Part shown: piece by piece, positions 17,707 through 26,186 of the stretch
Position numbering within the stretch: position 1 is the stretch's first letter
Layout: each line of letters opens with the position of its first letter
Source of the DNA: Psychrobacter sp. M13
GTDB lineage: Bacteria; Pseudomonadota; Gammaproteobacteria; Pseudomonadales; Moraxellaceae
Assembly: GCF_030718935.1 (NCBI RefSeq)
Contig: NZ_CP132194.1
Span: forward strand, 1,798,001-1,862,000
DNA: 64,000 nt
Reading direction: 5' to 3'
Made by a program: the position numbers and the translations under genes
The notes under the pieces: model-generated
What the model saw: only the letters and a program-made list of their open reading frames with translations
What the model was told of the DNA's origin: nothing
Databases searched by the model: none

Positions 17707-17829
17707 AGCAAAAATCAATCCAAATTAATGGTGAGTAATAGGACAATACAAGTAAAATTAACCTATAAAGGCAATCGCTGCGATTATATCAGCTTAATAG
17801 AGATAACACTAAAGTTTCATGTTGAGCAG

Positions 17830-18399
17830 TTAAGGCACTGGACGATTATCAGTCAAAGCAATCCAGCCTCTAACAATACGGTACAAGTGCCAAATAACGG
17901 TAATACCAATAATGAATACTCCAAAGCCGCCCAATGCCATCGAGCCATAAGTCATGCCACTACTGTTGGCTAGCGTGCCTATACCTAGTACACCAAAAGC
18001 GGATAACAACATGACAGTACCAATGACAAAACCGACAATACTGTACCAAAAGGTCTTAATCTGCCAATCAAAATGAGTTGCCAGCCAAGTATTATCCGCA
18101 TCGTGACGCTTGATGTAATTCATCACAATAGGCACGACCCATAATAACCCAGCGGTAAAATAGCTCAGTACATATAACAAGTAAGTAATATGATTATAAG
18201 CAGTCAGCGTGCGCTGTTGACTATCACTCATGCTATTACTTTGCCGTTGCTGTGCTAAATCATAACTCGATTGCGACTGTATATCAGAGTCAGCAAAGAA
18301 TCGAGGCGGCTCAGTGATTTGCGTTTGGTGGCGCTGACTATTGTTAGTATCGTCATTGTTATCAGCTTTATTATTTAAAGGGTCGTTCATAGTAAGCAT
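17830..18399 (-). CDS. DUF4870-like small membrane protein
   Basis: Probable inner-membrane protein of 186-189 residues. The first 65 residues are polar and Asn/Gln/Ser-rich. Then come three helices (TYLLYVLSYFTAGLLWVVPIVMNYI, FWYSIVGFVIGTVMLLSAFGVLGIG, GGFGVFIIGITVIWHLYRIVRGW). The segment WLATHFDWQIKTFWYS between helices 1 and 2 is typical of the DUF4870/YccF-like group (H-x-x-W/F-Q-I-R-T-F-W). Two ATGs, at 18399 and 18390, are both possible starts. Function unknown. It follows gspM on the same strand. Confidence 0.8.
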   Translation of the reverse strand: MLTMNDPLNNKADNNDDTNNSQRHQTQITEPPRFFADSDIQSQSSYDLAQQRQSNSMSDSQQRTLTAYNHITYLLYVLSYFTAGLLWVVPIVMNYIKRHDADNTWLATHFDWQIKTFWYSIVGFVIGTVMLLSAFGVLGIGTLANSSGMTYGSMALGGFGVFIIGITVIWHLYRIVRGWIALTDNRPVP

Positions 18400-18538
18400 C
18401 CATAATAGGCGGCAACCACTCAGCGTTTTTGCTCAAAAGCTTTAAGACACGCCTAATAAAGTATTTTGAACCTTATCATTGTTTTATTGTGGCATTATTG
18501 AGCGTTTTCAAGATAAACCACTTCAATGCTCATTAGCA

Positions 18539-19078
18539 TTAGTTAATAATAGTAGCTTGTACTTGGATCTGTTTAGTCGCTATATCTTGTTGCATCGTCA
18601 ATTGATCAAACTGCCAGCCTTGCTGCTCAAGCTGACCGAGCGCATTACTGACCACGCTTTGACTACTATTGGCAAAACTTAATTGCACTGACTCGCCAGC
18701 CGCGACGACTTGCGCATCATTGATACCTGACCCATTGAGTAGAGCACTAACTCGACTAGCCGCAGGCTGCGCTGTACCCTCATTATTGTTATTATTGATC
18801 GCACTGCTATCGATATTACCCGCTTGCGAGCGTAACCAAAAATAGTCGGTGACTTGCTGCTGGTACTCAGTTTTGCTGTCTTTGGCGGATTGATACAGTG
18901 TATAGCCACCAAACCCACCAATGAATAATAGTAAAAATACTAATAAGACACTCAGAGCCAGCTGATCGCGCGCGGACAGGGCTTGCCAGCGTGACCATAG
19001 CAAATCTTGATAGCCACTGGTACGAGCAGTTGCAGAGCTTGCAGATGCATTATTGTTGCGACGCTTTAATATACTCAT
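18539..19078 (-). CDS. gspM: Type II secretion system protein GspM
   Basis: Inner-membrane assembly-platform protein of the type II secretion system; it partners GspL. The 179-residue protein has a short basic cytosolic N-terminus and QDLLWSRWQALSARDQLALSVLLVFLLLFIGGFGGYTLYQSA, the characteristic start with one membrane helix. A periplasmic ferredoxin-like domain follows, with the sequence VSALLNGSGINDAQV and QLSFANSSQSVVSNALGQLEQQGWQFDQLTM. It directly follows gspL (30-base gap). Confidence 0.9.
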   Translation of the reverse strand: MSILKRRNNNASASSATARTSGYQDLLWSRWQALSARDQLALSVLLVFLLLFIGGFGGYTLYQSAKDSKTEYQQQVTDYFWLRSQAGNIDSSAINNNNNEGTAQPAASRVSALLNGSGINDAQVVAAGESVQLSFANSSQSVVSNALGQLEQQGWQFDQLTMQQDIATKQIQVQATIIN

Positions 19079-19108
19079 CCTGTAGCCTTGTTCAAATCTT
19101 ATCTTAAT

Positions 19109-20440
19109 TTAAGAATCTGCGCTGAGCCTAGCAGCAGGCTGATTATTTGCGGCCTCATTTACTGCGTTGTCTGCGATATTAACCGTAATCTGACCACTAA
19201 ATTGCCCCTGCTCGCTACTATTGACCCGCTGTAGGCTGGCACTTAACCCTTGCTCGTTCAAAGTATTGGCGAATTTATCTAAACTATCGCGATCGGGCGC
19301 TATGATAGTAAAGCTCAAGCTCGTTGGTTGTATAGTCAGCGCTTGTGCTTGCAAGGAGGACTGTTTTATCAAGGGAGAAATACGCGCTAAAGCTGCCATA
19401 GAAGGCGAGGTTTGAGCACCAGTACGCAGCTTGTCACGCATCTGCGCCTCAAGCCCTGTCCGTGGATTTAAGCGCTCATCAACGAACCAAGACTGATACT
19501 GCGTTGCAATCGCTTGTTCAGTAGCGCTGGCGGCCGCATCGTAACGATACCACTGCAAGCCATCTGCCGCCATTTGTAATACTAGTGCTGATAAGGCGAC
19601 CATTAGAGTTATGCGTAGATAAGGGGATAGCTTAGTGTCTGAGGTCTTGACAAAAAAGTTAAGCGTATGACGTTCAGGATAGGCAATAGGTTGAGGGCTA
19701 ATGGCTAATGGTGTCAATAGCAGCTGCTGATCGCTAATAAGGGTGGCTGTCTCAGCGGTGACATTATTAATGTAGTTACTGTCAATATAGTTGCTGTCAA
19801 TATAGTTACTATCTGATGTCTCGCCACTTATGTCGTGAGTAGTATCGCTAATAGCTGGCAAGCTACACACTTCGCTTAGCTGTGGCAGGCGCTCAAATAG
19901 TAACGGTAGATAACTAACTGCAAGCCCTTGATACTCCGCCTGACGCACTAAGGTAGTATCTGCATCTTGATAGAGGGCAACTTGCTGCCCTGCCCCCTCT
20001 TTAGGGGTCGGTAATAACAGAAAATCAGGAAGCAAAGCACTGACTTTTAGCCCCGCTAAAGCTGCACCCTGTTGCCAAGTTTCGATATCGTTTTGTGCTA
20101 AGGCATACAGATAAGAGGCATTGGTCTGATTAATCTGCTTTACGCTCAACTGCTCAATCGGCGTCAGTGACGTCTCCTCGAACAGATATTGTCTGCCTGT
20201 ACTCCCTAGCTGCTTAAGCTGCGCGCTAGTCAATTGAGTGTCAACTTGCAACATATGGCTAGTGGGAAAATACAGACACAACGCCTTATTGCTATTGGCT
20301 CTATGGCTAGAATGGATACCATTAGAATTAACATAAGTATCATGCAGCTGTTGCCAGCCATCGACAATATGCCATTGTCCTGTCTCTACTTGCCAGACAG
20401 CCAGCGAGCTGTGCTGCGCTCTCAACCATACCTGTAACAC
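19109..20440 (-). CDS. gspL: Type II secretion system protein GspL
   Basis: Links the cytosolic secretion ATPase GspE to the membrane platform through GspM. The first ~240 residues form the actin-like cytoplasmic domain (LRAQHSSLAVWQVETGQWHIVDGWQQL..., LKVSALLPDFLLLP). A membrane helix near the middle follows (LRITLMVALSALVLQMAADGLQWYRY), then a periplasmic ferredoxin-like domain. GTG 20440 is chosen because GAGG lies 9 bases upstream; for the ATG at 20449 the same site would abut the codon. An in-frame repeat (SNYID x3) lies just before the membrane helix. No other gsp genes are in the window. Confidence 0.87.
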   Translation of the reverse strand: MLQVWLRAQHSSLAVWQVETGQWHIVDGWQQLHDTYVNSNGIHSSHRANSNKALCLYFPTSHMLQVDTQLTSAQLKQLGSTGRQYLFEETSLTPIEQLSVKQINQTNASYLYALAQNDIETWQQGAALAGLKVSALLPDFLLLPTPKEGAGQQVALYQDADTTLVRQAEYQGLAVSYLPLLFERLPQLSEVCSLPAISDTTHDISGETSDSNYIDSNYIDSNYINNVTAETATLISDQQLLLTPLAISPQPIAYPERHTLNFFVKTSDTKLSPYLRITLMVALSALVLQMAADGLQWYRYDAAASATEQAIATQYQSWFVDERLNPRTGLEAQMRDKLRTGAQTSPSMAALARISPLIKQSSLQAQALTIQPTSLSFTIIAPDRDSLDKFANTLNEQGLSASLQRVNSSEQGQFSGQITVNIADNAVNEAANNQPAARLSADS

Positions 20441-20519
20441 TAAGCACATCCTCAATGAATAAACTAACGAAGTAAAGAGCTCGCAAAAACAGTGACGTTA
20501 AGCTTAGCTATTATTAAGG

Positions 20520-20975
20520 CTAAGGCTGCTCAGGTACAAAGCGATCAATCTCGGTTGCCATACCTGACATGACAAAATCCATCTCAAATACCCGAGCTTC
20601 TGCTAGTGCAAAGCTCTCTGGGCTTATTCCTGTGAGCAAGCTGGCAATATGCGCAATGATCGACATATGACAGACCACTATCAGACACTCAGCTTCGATA
20701 CGGCTAAGCGCCGCCAACGCTGCACGAGCGTCGTCACCTGGAGTAATATTATCTTGTATAGTAACAGGTATTTTTGGTGCAATCGCTTGTAATTGTTTTA
20801 GCGTCTGCTGCGCTCGAACGTAGGGACTGACCACAAAATAATCAGGCTGATAGTTGCCGATAATATAGTCCGCTGTTTGCGCTGCTTGGCTGTGACCAAA
20901 GTCGGTCAATTGACGGGCACTATCAGGGTGAGTATAGTCTCCTGCTTGACCATGACGCATTAATATAATTTTCAT
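20520..20975 (-). CDS. sixA: Phosphohistidine phosphatase SixA
   Basis: Histidine phosphatase superfamily enzyme of 151 residues, expected to remove phosphate from phosphohistidine carriers (in E. coli, ArcB and the nitrogen PTS). The RHG motif is at residues 7-9 (MKIILMRHGQAG). RQLTDFGHSQA and SPYVRAQQTLKQL follow, and the second catalytic His is in LIVVCHMSIIAHIASLLTG. It has the normal length for SixA. It lies between gpsA and gspL on the same strand, with a 48-base gap to gpsA. Confidence 0.93.
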   Translation of the reverse strand: MKIILMRHGQAGDYTHPDSARQLTDFGHSQAAQTADYIIGNYQPDYFVVSPYVRAQQTLKQLQAIAPKIPVTIQDNITPGDDARAALAALSRIEAECLIVVCHMSIIAHIASLLTGISPESFALAEARVFEMDFVMSGMATEIDRFVPEQP

Positions 20976-21023
20976 CGCTGTCTTTTTCCTACTTCTACTA
21001 TTTGACTTTATTAATTATTAGCT

Positions 21024-22346
21024 TTACTTATTGTCAGCGCTATCGTCACTGGTATCTCTATCATCACTACTATCGTCATCTTTTTGCGCCGCTGCCTGCA
21101 TCTGCGCGGTTAATGCAGCGTTACTATGATCGTGCGGCATCACAAACTCGACATCACTACGGAATCCTGCTTCCATTAGATGTAGAGCCACGCCTAATGC
21201 CGCTTTATCTTCATAGATCACTGCATATAAAGCATGGGTGATTGGCATATAGATGCCCTGTCTGGTCGCTTTTTCATGTACCTGCTGAATGGTATTGACC
21301 CCTTCAGCGGTCTGACCCAGCTTTTTGACCGCCGCATCAATACTCATACCGCGACCGAGCATATTACCGATTCGATAATTACGACTGAGCTCAGAGCTAC
21401 AAGTAGCATACAGATCACCTACCCCTGATAAGCCTAAAAAGGTCAATGGGTTGGCACCTTCCTCAAGCCCAAAACGACTCATCTCGGCAAGTGAGCGAGT
21501 CAATAGCATTGCTTTGGTATTCTCGCCTACGTCATACGCCGCCGCCATACCCATCGCGATAGCATAGATATTTTTGAGAGCACCGCCAAGCTCAACACCA
21601 CGGATATCATCGCTGGCAAAGACACGGAAAAACGCACTGTGTAGCGCGGCTTGTACTGCATGACGTAGTGGCTCAGATTGACTGGCAATCACTGTCGCTG
21701 ATGGCATATTTTTCATGATTTCAATAGCCAAATTCGGCCCTGACATCACCCCAAAGTTCACCTCTGGCAACTCATCTTTGATGATATCACTCATCATAGC
21801 AAAAGTATCTTTTTCCATACCTTTAGTGAGTGACACTATCGACTGCCCAGTGATGTAAGGGGCTATGTTTTTAAGGGTTTGACGAAAGGCTGAACTAGGT
21901 ACTGCCAAAAAGATAATATCTTTATCTTTAACCGCTGATTCCAAGTCATGGCTAAATTTGAGTCGATCATCGAGCTTAAATCCAGGCAGATACTTCTTGT
22001 TCATGCGTAGCTTCGTCATTGACTTAACCGTCCGCTTATCGCGCACCCAAAGCGTGGTATCACAGCCATTGCGTGCGGCTAAGTTTGCCATTGCCGTACC
22101 AAAGCTGCCACCGCCCAAAAACGCCAAGCGCAGTTTGGTTGGCGACTTATGAATATCATCCATATTATTGGCTACAGCAGATTCTATACTACTAGGATTA
22201 AGCTTTTTACGCACAAGTCCTGACTTGTTAGCGCGCTCAATAATAGTTGCCAGCAAGCCGCCTTGCTTTTCATTGTTAGGGTTATTAGCATCAGAATCAT
22301 TGTGATTATCTATATCACTGTTAGGCGTTTTATTATCTTTAGTCAT
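21024..22346 (-). CDS. gpsA: NAD(P)-dependent glycerol-3-phosphate dehydrogenase with extended termini
   Basis: Makes sn-glycerol 3-phosphate for phospholipid synthesis from dihydroxyacetone phosphate. At 440 residues it exceeds the usual ~335. An Asn/Asp-rich N-terminal tail of about 70 residues precedes the Rossmann motif RLAFLGGGSFGTAMANLAARNG. SGPNLAIEIMKNMPSATVIAS, GALKNIYAIAMGMAAAYDVGENTKA and LSGVGDLYATCSSELSRNYRIG are all intact. The C-terminus has an acidic tail ending in DSSDDRDTSDDSADN. It is likely co-transcribed with sixA. Confidence 0.96.
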   Translation of the reverse strand: MTKDNKTPNSDIDNHNDSDANNPNNEKQGGLLATIIERANKSGLVRKKLNPSSIESAVANNMDDIHKSPTKLRLAFLGGGSFGTAMANLAARNGCDTTLWVRDKRTVKSMTKLRMNKKYLPGFKLDDRLKFSHDLESAVKDKDIIFLAVPSSAFRQTLKNIAPYITGQSIVSLTKGMEKDTFAMMSDIIKDELPEVNFGVMSGPNLAIEIMKNMPSATVIASQSEPLRHAVQAALHSAFFRVFASDDIRGVELGGALKNIYAIAMGMAAAYDVGENTKAMLLTRSLAEMSRFGLEEGANPLTFLGLSGVGDLYATCSSELSRNYRIGNMLGRGMSIDAAVKKLGQTAEGVNTIQQVHEKATRQGIYMPITHALYAVIYEDKAALGVALHLMEAGFRSDVEFVMPHDHSNAALTAQMQAAAQKDDDSSDDRDTSDDSADNK

Positions 22347-22454
22347 ATCTATTATCCAATCCTCTGATATTATTTTGGTTGCTTGTAGGCTTGACGCCTA
22401 AAGATATAGCTTTATTTTACAGCAATCTCAGTTTGCTTTAAGTTTATATTAGTT

Positions 22455-23093
22455 CTAAGACTCAAAGCGCAACAAAGTCTCGATATCGATAGGCTTACGT
22501 GAGGTTTTTTCCACAGGACTTGTACCTGTATAGACAAAAGCGGTGACATAGTCATCCTCGCCAATACCAAAGTAAGCTTTTACAGCGGGCTCATTACATA
22601 ATAATCCTGTCCGCCATACTGTGCTAAAGCCTTGTGCTTTTAATGCTAATATCAGATTCTGTACCGCAGAGCCTGCGCTTAACATCTGTTCGAAGGGTGG
22701 CACTTTTTTATTTTCTTGCATTTGAGTGACTACAGTAATAATGACGGGCGCGCGCAGGGGTAAGTTCGCAGTCTTATGCACAGTTTTCTCAGATAACTCT
22801 TCATCATCAATAGCTGCTTTAGCTTGAGCGGCAGCGACCAGTGCTTGACCTAATTGATGTCGAGCTTCACCTTCGGTAACAATAAAACGCCATGGTCGCA
22901 GCTTTTTATGATCAGGGGCGGTTGCTGCGCAGCCAATAGCCGAGCGAATTTGCTCATGATTTGGTGCAGGCTCATTTAGAGTACCTATGCTACGTCTAGA
23001 GTTAATCCAACCAATCAGCTGCTCAGCGCTCATTTGATCGTCAGTATTATCATTAGTTACATCGTCATCATCGATATGATTATCTATACTCAT
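22455..23093 (-). CDS. Nitroreductase family protein (YdjA-like)
   Basis: FMN-dependent oxidoreductase of 212 residues. The opening INSRRSIGTLNEPAPNHEQIRSAIGCAATAPDHKKLRPWRFIV matches the small single-domain YdjA group: the SRRS FMN-binding arginines, then A-P-D-H-K-xx-R-P-W-R. EQMLSAGSAVQNLILALKAQGFSTVWRTG is the dimer and FMN-binding helix. The N-terminal ~25 residues are an Asp/Asn-rich tail. Substrate unknown. It lies 108 bases upstream of gpsA on the same strand. Confidence 0.88.
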   Translation of the reverse strand: MSIDNHIDDDDVTNDNTDDQMSAEQLIGWINSRRSIGTLNEPAPNHEQIRSAIGCAATAPDHKKLRPWRFIVTEGEARHQLGQALVAAAQAKAAIDDEELSEKTVHKTANLPLRAPVIITVVTQMQENKKVPPFEQMLSAGSAVQNLILALKAQGFSTVWRTGLLCNEPAVKAYFGIGEDDYVTAFVYTGTSPVEKTSRKPIDIETLLRFES

Positions 23094-23181
23094 TATCTAT
23101 CCTTAATTTTTAATTATTTTCAGTGTTGAATGCTTTCGATAGTTAATCCTAGTTTGATTCTATCAAGCGCTTTAAAGTATA

Positions 23182-23211
23182 AAGCCATACAAAGCTATTT
23201 TTGTATGGCTT
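23182..23211 (-). terminator. Hairpin downstream of zapE
   Basis: A perfect 12-bp stem, AAGCCATACAAA (23182-23193) and TTTGTATGGCTT (23200-23211), with a 6-base loop. On the minus strand it is followed by TATACTTT, a weak U tract. It lies between zapE and the nitroreductase gene and probably ends zapE transcripts. Confidence 0.6.
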
Positions 23212-23303
23212 ATGCTGAGCATTCTTACGAGCTCACTGTAATAAGTTTGGATACAGTGTAATAAGCAATGTATAACAAAATCCATCTTACCTAATAAAAA
23301 GGC

Positions 23304-24419
23304 TTACGCTATATCATCAAGGCGATGCTTCATCTTCAAATAATCCTCTGACTGCATCTCAAGCAATCGTGAGCGCGTACGCTCAATCTCAAAGGCTAAC
23401 TTTTCGCCTTGATATAAGTCTAAAATAGACTGCTCAGCTCGAATTAACAGTTTGACCCGTCGATCGTAGAACTCATCAACCATATAAATAAAACGCCGAG
23501 TCGGATCACGCAGATCGTCGTCTAAGGCAGGTACGGCATTGACCAGTACCATACTATAACGATTGGCTATTTCAATAAAGTCTGACGCTGAGCGCGGCTG
23601 CATGCACAAGTGCCGAAAATCACAAAAAAGCATGGTTTCAGTACGGGCGTTGATTTTGACCTCACGACCATTGACTTCGATAGGCTCGCTGCTAATCTTA
23701 ATATTAGTAGATAAACTGGCAAAACGGTTCGCCAGCCAATTATGATTATCTCGCGTCATTGGTGACTTATAAAGCTCAGCTTGTTGCAATAGCCGCAATC
23801 GATAATCCACCCCTGCATCGATATTCATCACCGTAGTATGAGTCTCAACCTCAGCTATCGCAGGTAAAAATCGATCCCGATGCAGACCATCTTTATACAA
23901 GCCAGAGGGTTCGATGTTGGAGGTGGCAACTAAAGTCACCCCACGATTAAACAACATAGTAAATAAGTCGCCCAAAATCATCGCATCTGAGACATTAGAG
24001 ACAAAAAACTCATCGAAGCAGATAACAACGGCTTCGTTATAGATAATATCAGCCACTTTTTCTAGGGGATCTGCTTGACCCTGAATCTGATTAAGCTCTT
24101 TATGTACTCGCTGCATGAAATGATGAAAGTGCTGACGCATCTTGCGATCGATAGTTAGTGAATCATAGAACATATCCATCATCCACGTCTTACCACGACC
24201 GACTCCGCCCCACATATACAAGCCCTTTGGCGCGGCAGGTTTTGATTTTAAAAAACTAAACATGCTCTTTTTTTGATTCGCACTTTCATTCAGCTGATGG
24301 TAGAGATGATCAAGATAGCTCATAGCTTGATGCTGTTGCTCATCTTTATTAAAGCCTTCTTGCTCAATGGCTTGCTCGTAGCGCTGCAATGGAGATAAAC
24401 TCATAATGCGACTCATCAT
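23304..24419 (-). CDS. zapE: Cell division protein ZapE (AFG1-like ATPase)
   Basis: P-loop ATPase that associates with the Z ring in E. coli. The 371-residue protein has Walker A GLYMWGGVGRGKTWMMDMFYD, then KMRQHFHHFMQRVHKEL, Walker B AVVICFDEFFVSNVSDAMILG and the sensor region GVTLVATSNIEPSGLYKDGLHRDRFLPAI. All are hallmarks of the AFG1/ZapE family. Two adjacent ATGs (24419, 24416) and a third at 24404 are possible starts; none has a strong ribosome site. It is flanked by hairpins and probably transcribed alone. Confidence 0.93.
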   Translation of the reverse strand: MMSRIMSLSPLQRYEQAIEQEGFNKDEQQHQAMSYLDHLYHQLNESANQKKSMFSFLKSKPAAPKGLYMWGGVGRGKTWMMDMFYDSLTIDRKMRQHFHHFMQRVHKELNQIQGQADPLEKVADIIYNEAVVICFDEFFVSNVSDAMILGDLFTMLFNRGVTLVATSNIEPSGLYKDGLHRDRFLPAIAEVETHTTVMNIDAGVDYRLRLLQQAELYKSPMTRDNHNWLANRFASLSTNIKISSEPIEVNGREVKINARTETMLFCDFRHLCMQPRSASDFIEIANRYSMVLVNAVPALDDDLRDPTRRFIYMVDEFYDRRVKLLIRAEQSILDLYQGEKLAFEIERTRSRLLEMQSEDYLKMKHRLDDIA

Positions 24420-24702
24420 TTGACAAAATAAATAAAAGTATTACTATCAACAATGGCTACTAACTTATGTCTTTAACACTGAGTATAGTGACCATTGTAC
24501 TACCAGAACAATCTTCAAACAGCATCTAAAAACTAGGCTTATAAACCATTATCAAAGATGAACTAGCTTAAGCTTGCCGCTTAATATAGGCTTTAGAATA
24601 CAAGCTTTAGACTATAAACTCTATAGCATAGGTTATAAAACATCGTCTTTATGACTTAAAATTTATAACCTAAACCTTAGCACTTGGCCTTCAAACATCA
24701 CT

Positions 24703-25353
24703 TTACTCTGCGCTATGCTGCGCCAATAGTTTTTTGAGCTCTGACAAGCGTCCATGAAAAAAGTGCCCTGCGCCATCAACGACACTGACCTCAATGCCCA
24801 AACGCTCAGCAAAAGCTTGCATATTGGCAGGCTCAATCACTTCATCAGCATTGCCATAGATCTCAAAAGTTTTTTCTATAGGCAAGCTGATATCATCGCT
24901 AGCGTTTTTCTCTATTGACGGCGAGATTAGCGCTACCTTGTCAATCTCAAAGTCACTCAAGCCCCATATATGAGGTGATATTAGCATCTGTTCAGCCACT
25001 CGGGCGGTCACATAACCCCCAAAAGAGAAGCCGCCAAGCCATATTTTTCGGGCATTAGTTTGGGTCGCCAGCCATTGTAGCACGGTCATAGCATCGAGTA
25101 ATTCACCATCCGCGTAATCATGCTCGCCTGTCGATTGACCAACGCCGCGAAAATTAAAGCGTACCACATGCATGCCATTGTCACGGGCAAATCGGTACAT
25201 AGTAGTGACGACTTTATTATTCATCGTGCCTTCAAATAGAGGGTTAGGATGGCTTAATAGCGCTACAGTATCGGTACTAGCATCGTTAGGATTGTCTTGT
25301 TGCCAAAGCGCGTCAACTTCCAACACGCCAGCAGGAGCAGGAATTAAGGGCAT
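24703..25353 (-). CDS. Alpha/beta hydrolase (COG2945 type)
   Basis: Cytosolic serine hydrolase of 216 residues. The pattern LLSHPNPLFEGTMNNKVVTTMYRFARDNGMHVVRFNFRGVGQSTG is typical of COG2945. The nucleophile elbow is WLGGFSFGGYVTAR (GFSFGG). The acid lies in EIYGNADEVIEP, and the catalytic His is near VDGAGHFFHG. The gene is monocistronic, with more than 260 bases free on each side. The physiological substrate is not known for this group. Confidence 0.87.
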   Translation of the reverse strand: MPLIPAPAGVLEVDALWQQDNPNDASTDTVALLSHPNPLFEGTMNNKVVTTMYRFARDNGMHVVRFNFRGVGQSTGEHDYADGELLDAMTVLQWLATQTNARKIWLGGFSFGGYVTARVAEQMLISPHIWGLSDFEIDKVALISPSIEKNASDDISLPIEKTFEIYGNADEVIEPANMQAFAERLGIEVSVVDGAGHFFHGRLSELKKLLAQHSAE

Positions 25354-25618
25354 AATGATAACTACAGGTTAAGAATATAGACCAATTATCCTAGATACAG
25401 CTTATATTTCAAGTTATTTGCTGCTTATCGAACAAAATAGCTCTAATTAAAGCAATGTTGCTATCGAAGCATCTGTTTTTTATTCTACTCATATTGTCTT
25501 TGGGCAACATAGAGGTAATATCGTACACACTAACCCTATATACGCTACCGCTATTAATCAGGTAGATTCACATGGTTCGTTAGAAGACTAATTTTGCATG
25601 ACTTAAAGGATATAACTC

Positions 25619-25999
25619 ATGATAAATAACCAAGCTACTTTGAATAAAACTTTAGCGCTCAGTGCAACTATTGCAGCGGCTTTAGCCCTTAGCGCTTGCC
25701 AAAGCACGCCCTCATCCCCAGTCATTCAGCGGGCTGACGCCACTTTCGAGACCACAGGTTTAGGCGAGTCAAAAGTAAAAGCGCAGCAGAACGCTATCGA
25801 TAGTGCCAATAAAACCTGTCGCAGTAAACAAGTGATCATCGTCAATGACGAAGTGAAATATAATGGGCTATTAGATGAGCGTGCTGGACGCATGATTGGA
25901 CAAGTAGGTGCGGTGGTTGGCTCAGTGCTGGGTAATAAGTCACCAGACTTTTCGCGTGATGATGATTATGAATACACCATTAACTTTCGCTGCCAGTAA
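25619..25999 (+). CDS. Small lipoprotein with a glycine-zipper-like segment
   Basis: Lipoprotein of 126 residues with signal LALSATIAAALALSACQS and lipidated Cys at about 27. The mature part has FETTGLGESKVKAQQNAIDSANKTCRSKQVIIVND, then LDERAGRMIGQVGAVVGSVLGNKSPDFSRDDDYEYTINFRCQ. The G-x-x-x-G spacing suggests a membrane-associated zipper. Two Cys besides the lipidated one could form a disulfide. Similar small lipoproteins occur in Acinetobacter; no function is known to me. It is transcribed alone and ended by an unusual repeated terminator. Confidence 0.85.
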   Translation: MINNQATLNKTLALSATIAAALALSACQSTPSSPVIQRADATFETTGLGESKVKAQQNAIDSANKTCRSKQVIIVNDEVKYNGLLDERAGRMIGQVGAVVGSVLGNKSPDFSRDDDYEYTINFRCQ

Positions 26000-26026
26000 T
26001 TTAAAACCTCAATGGTAAAGTGTCAA

Positions 26027-26094
26027 AATTTTAGCCAATAACAATTTTAGCCAATAACTAGGATAATAATTTTATGGTCGTTATTGGCTTTTTT
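26027..26094 (+). terminator. Terminator with a duplicated left arm
   Basis: The 16-base unit AATTTTAGCCAATAAC is present twice in tandem (26027-26042 and 26043-26058). Each copy contains AGCCAATAAC, which pairs perfectly with GTTATTGGCT at 26080-26089; TTTTT follows. Either copy can form the terminator stem, with a loop of 21 or 37 bases. Confidence 0.8.
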
Positions 26095-26186
26095 ATGAAT
26101 AGACTTTTTGTTAGCTTACTTTTAGGCTAAGCTAGCGCTTTGACATTTTATTATAGACATATCATCGATAGCTATCTGGTCTTATT

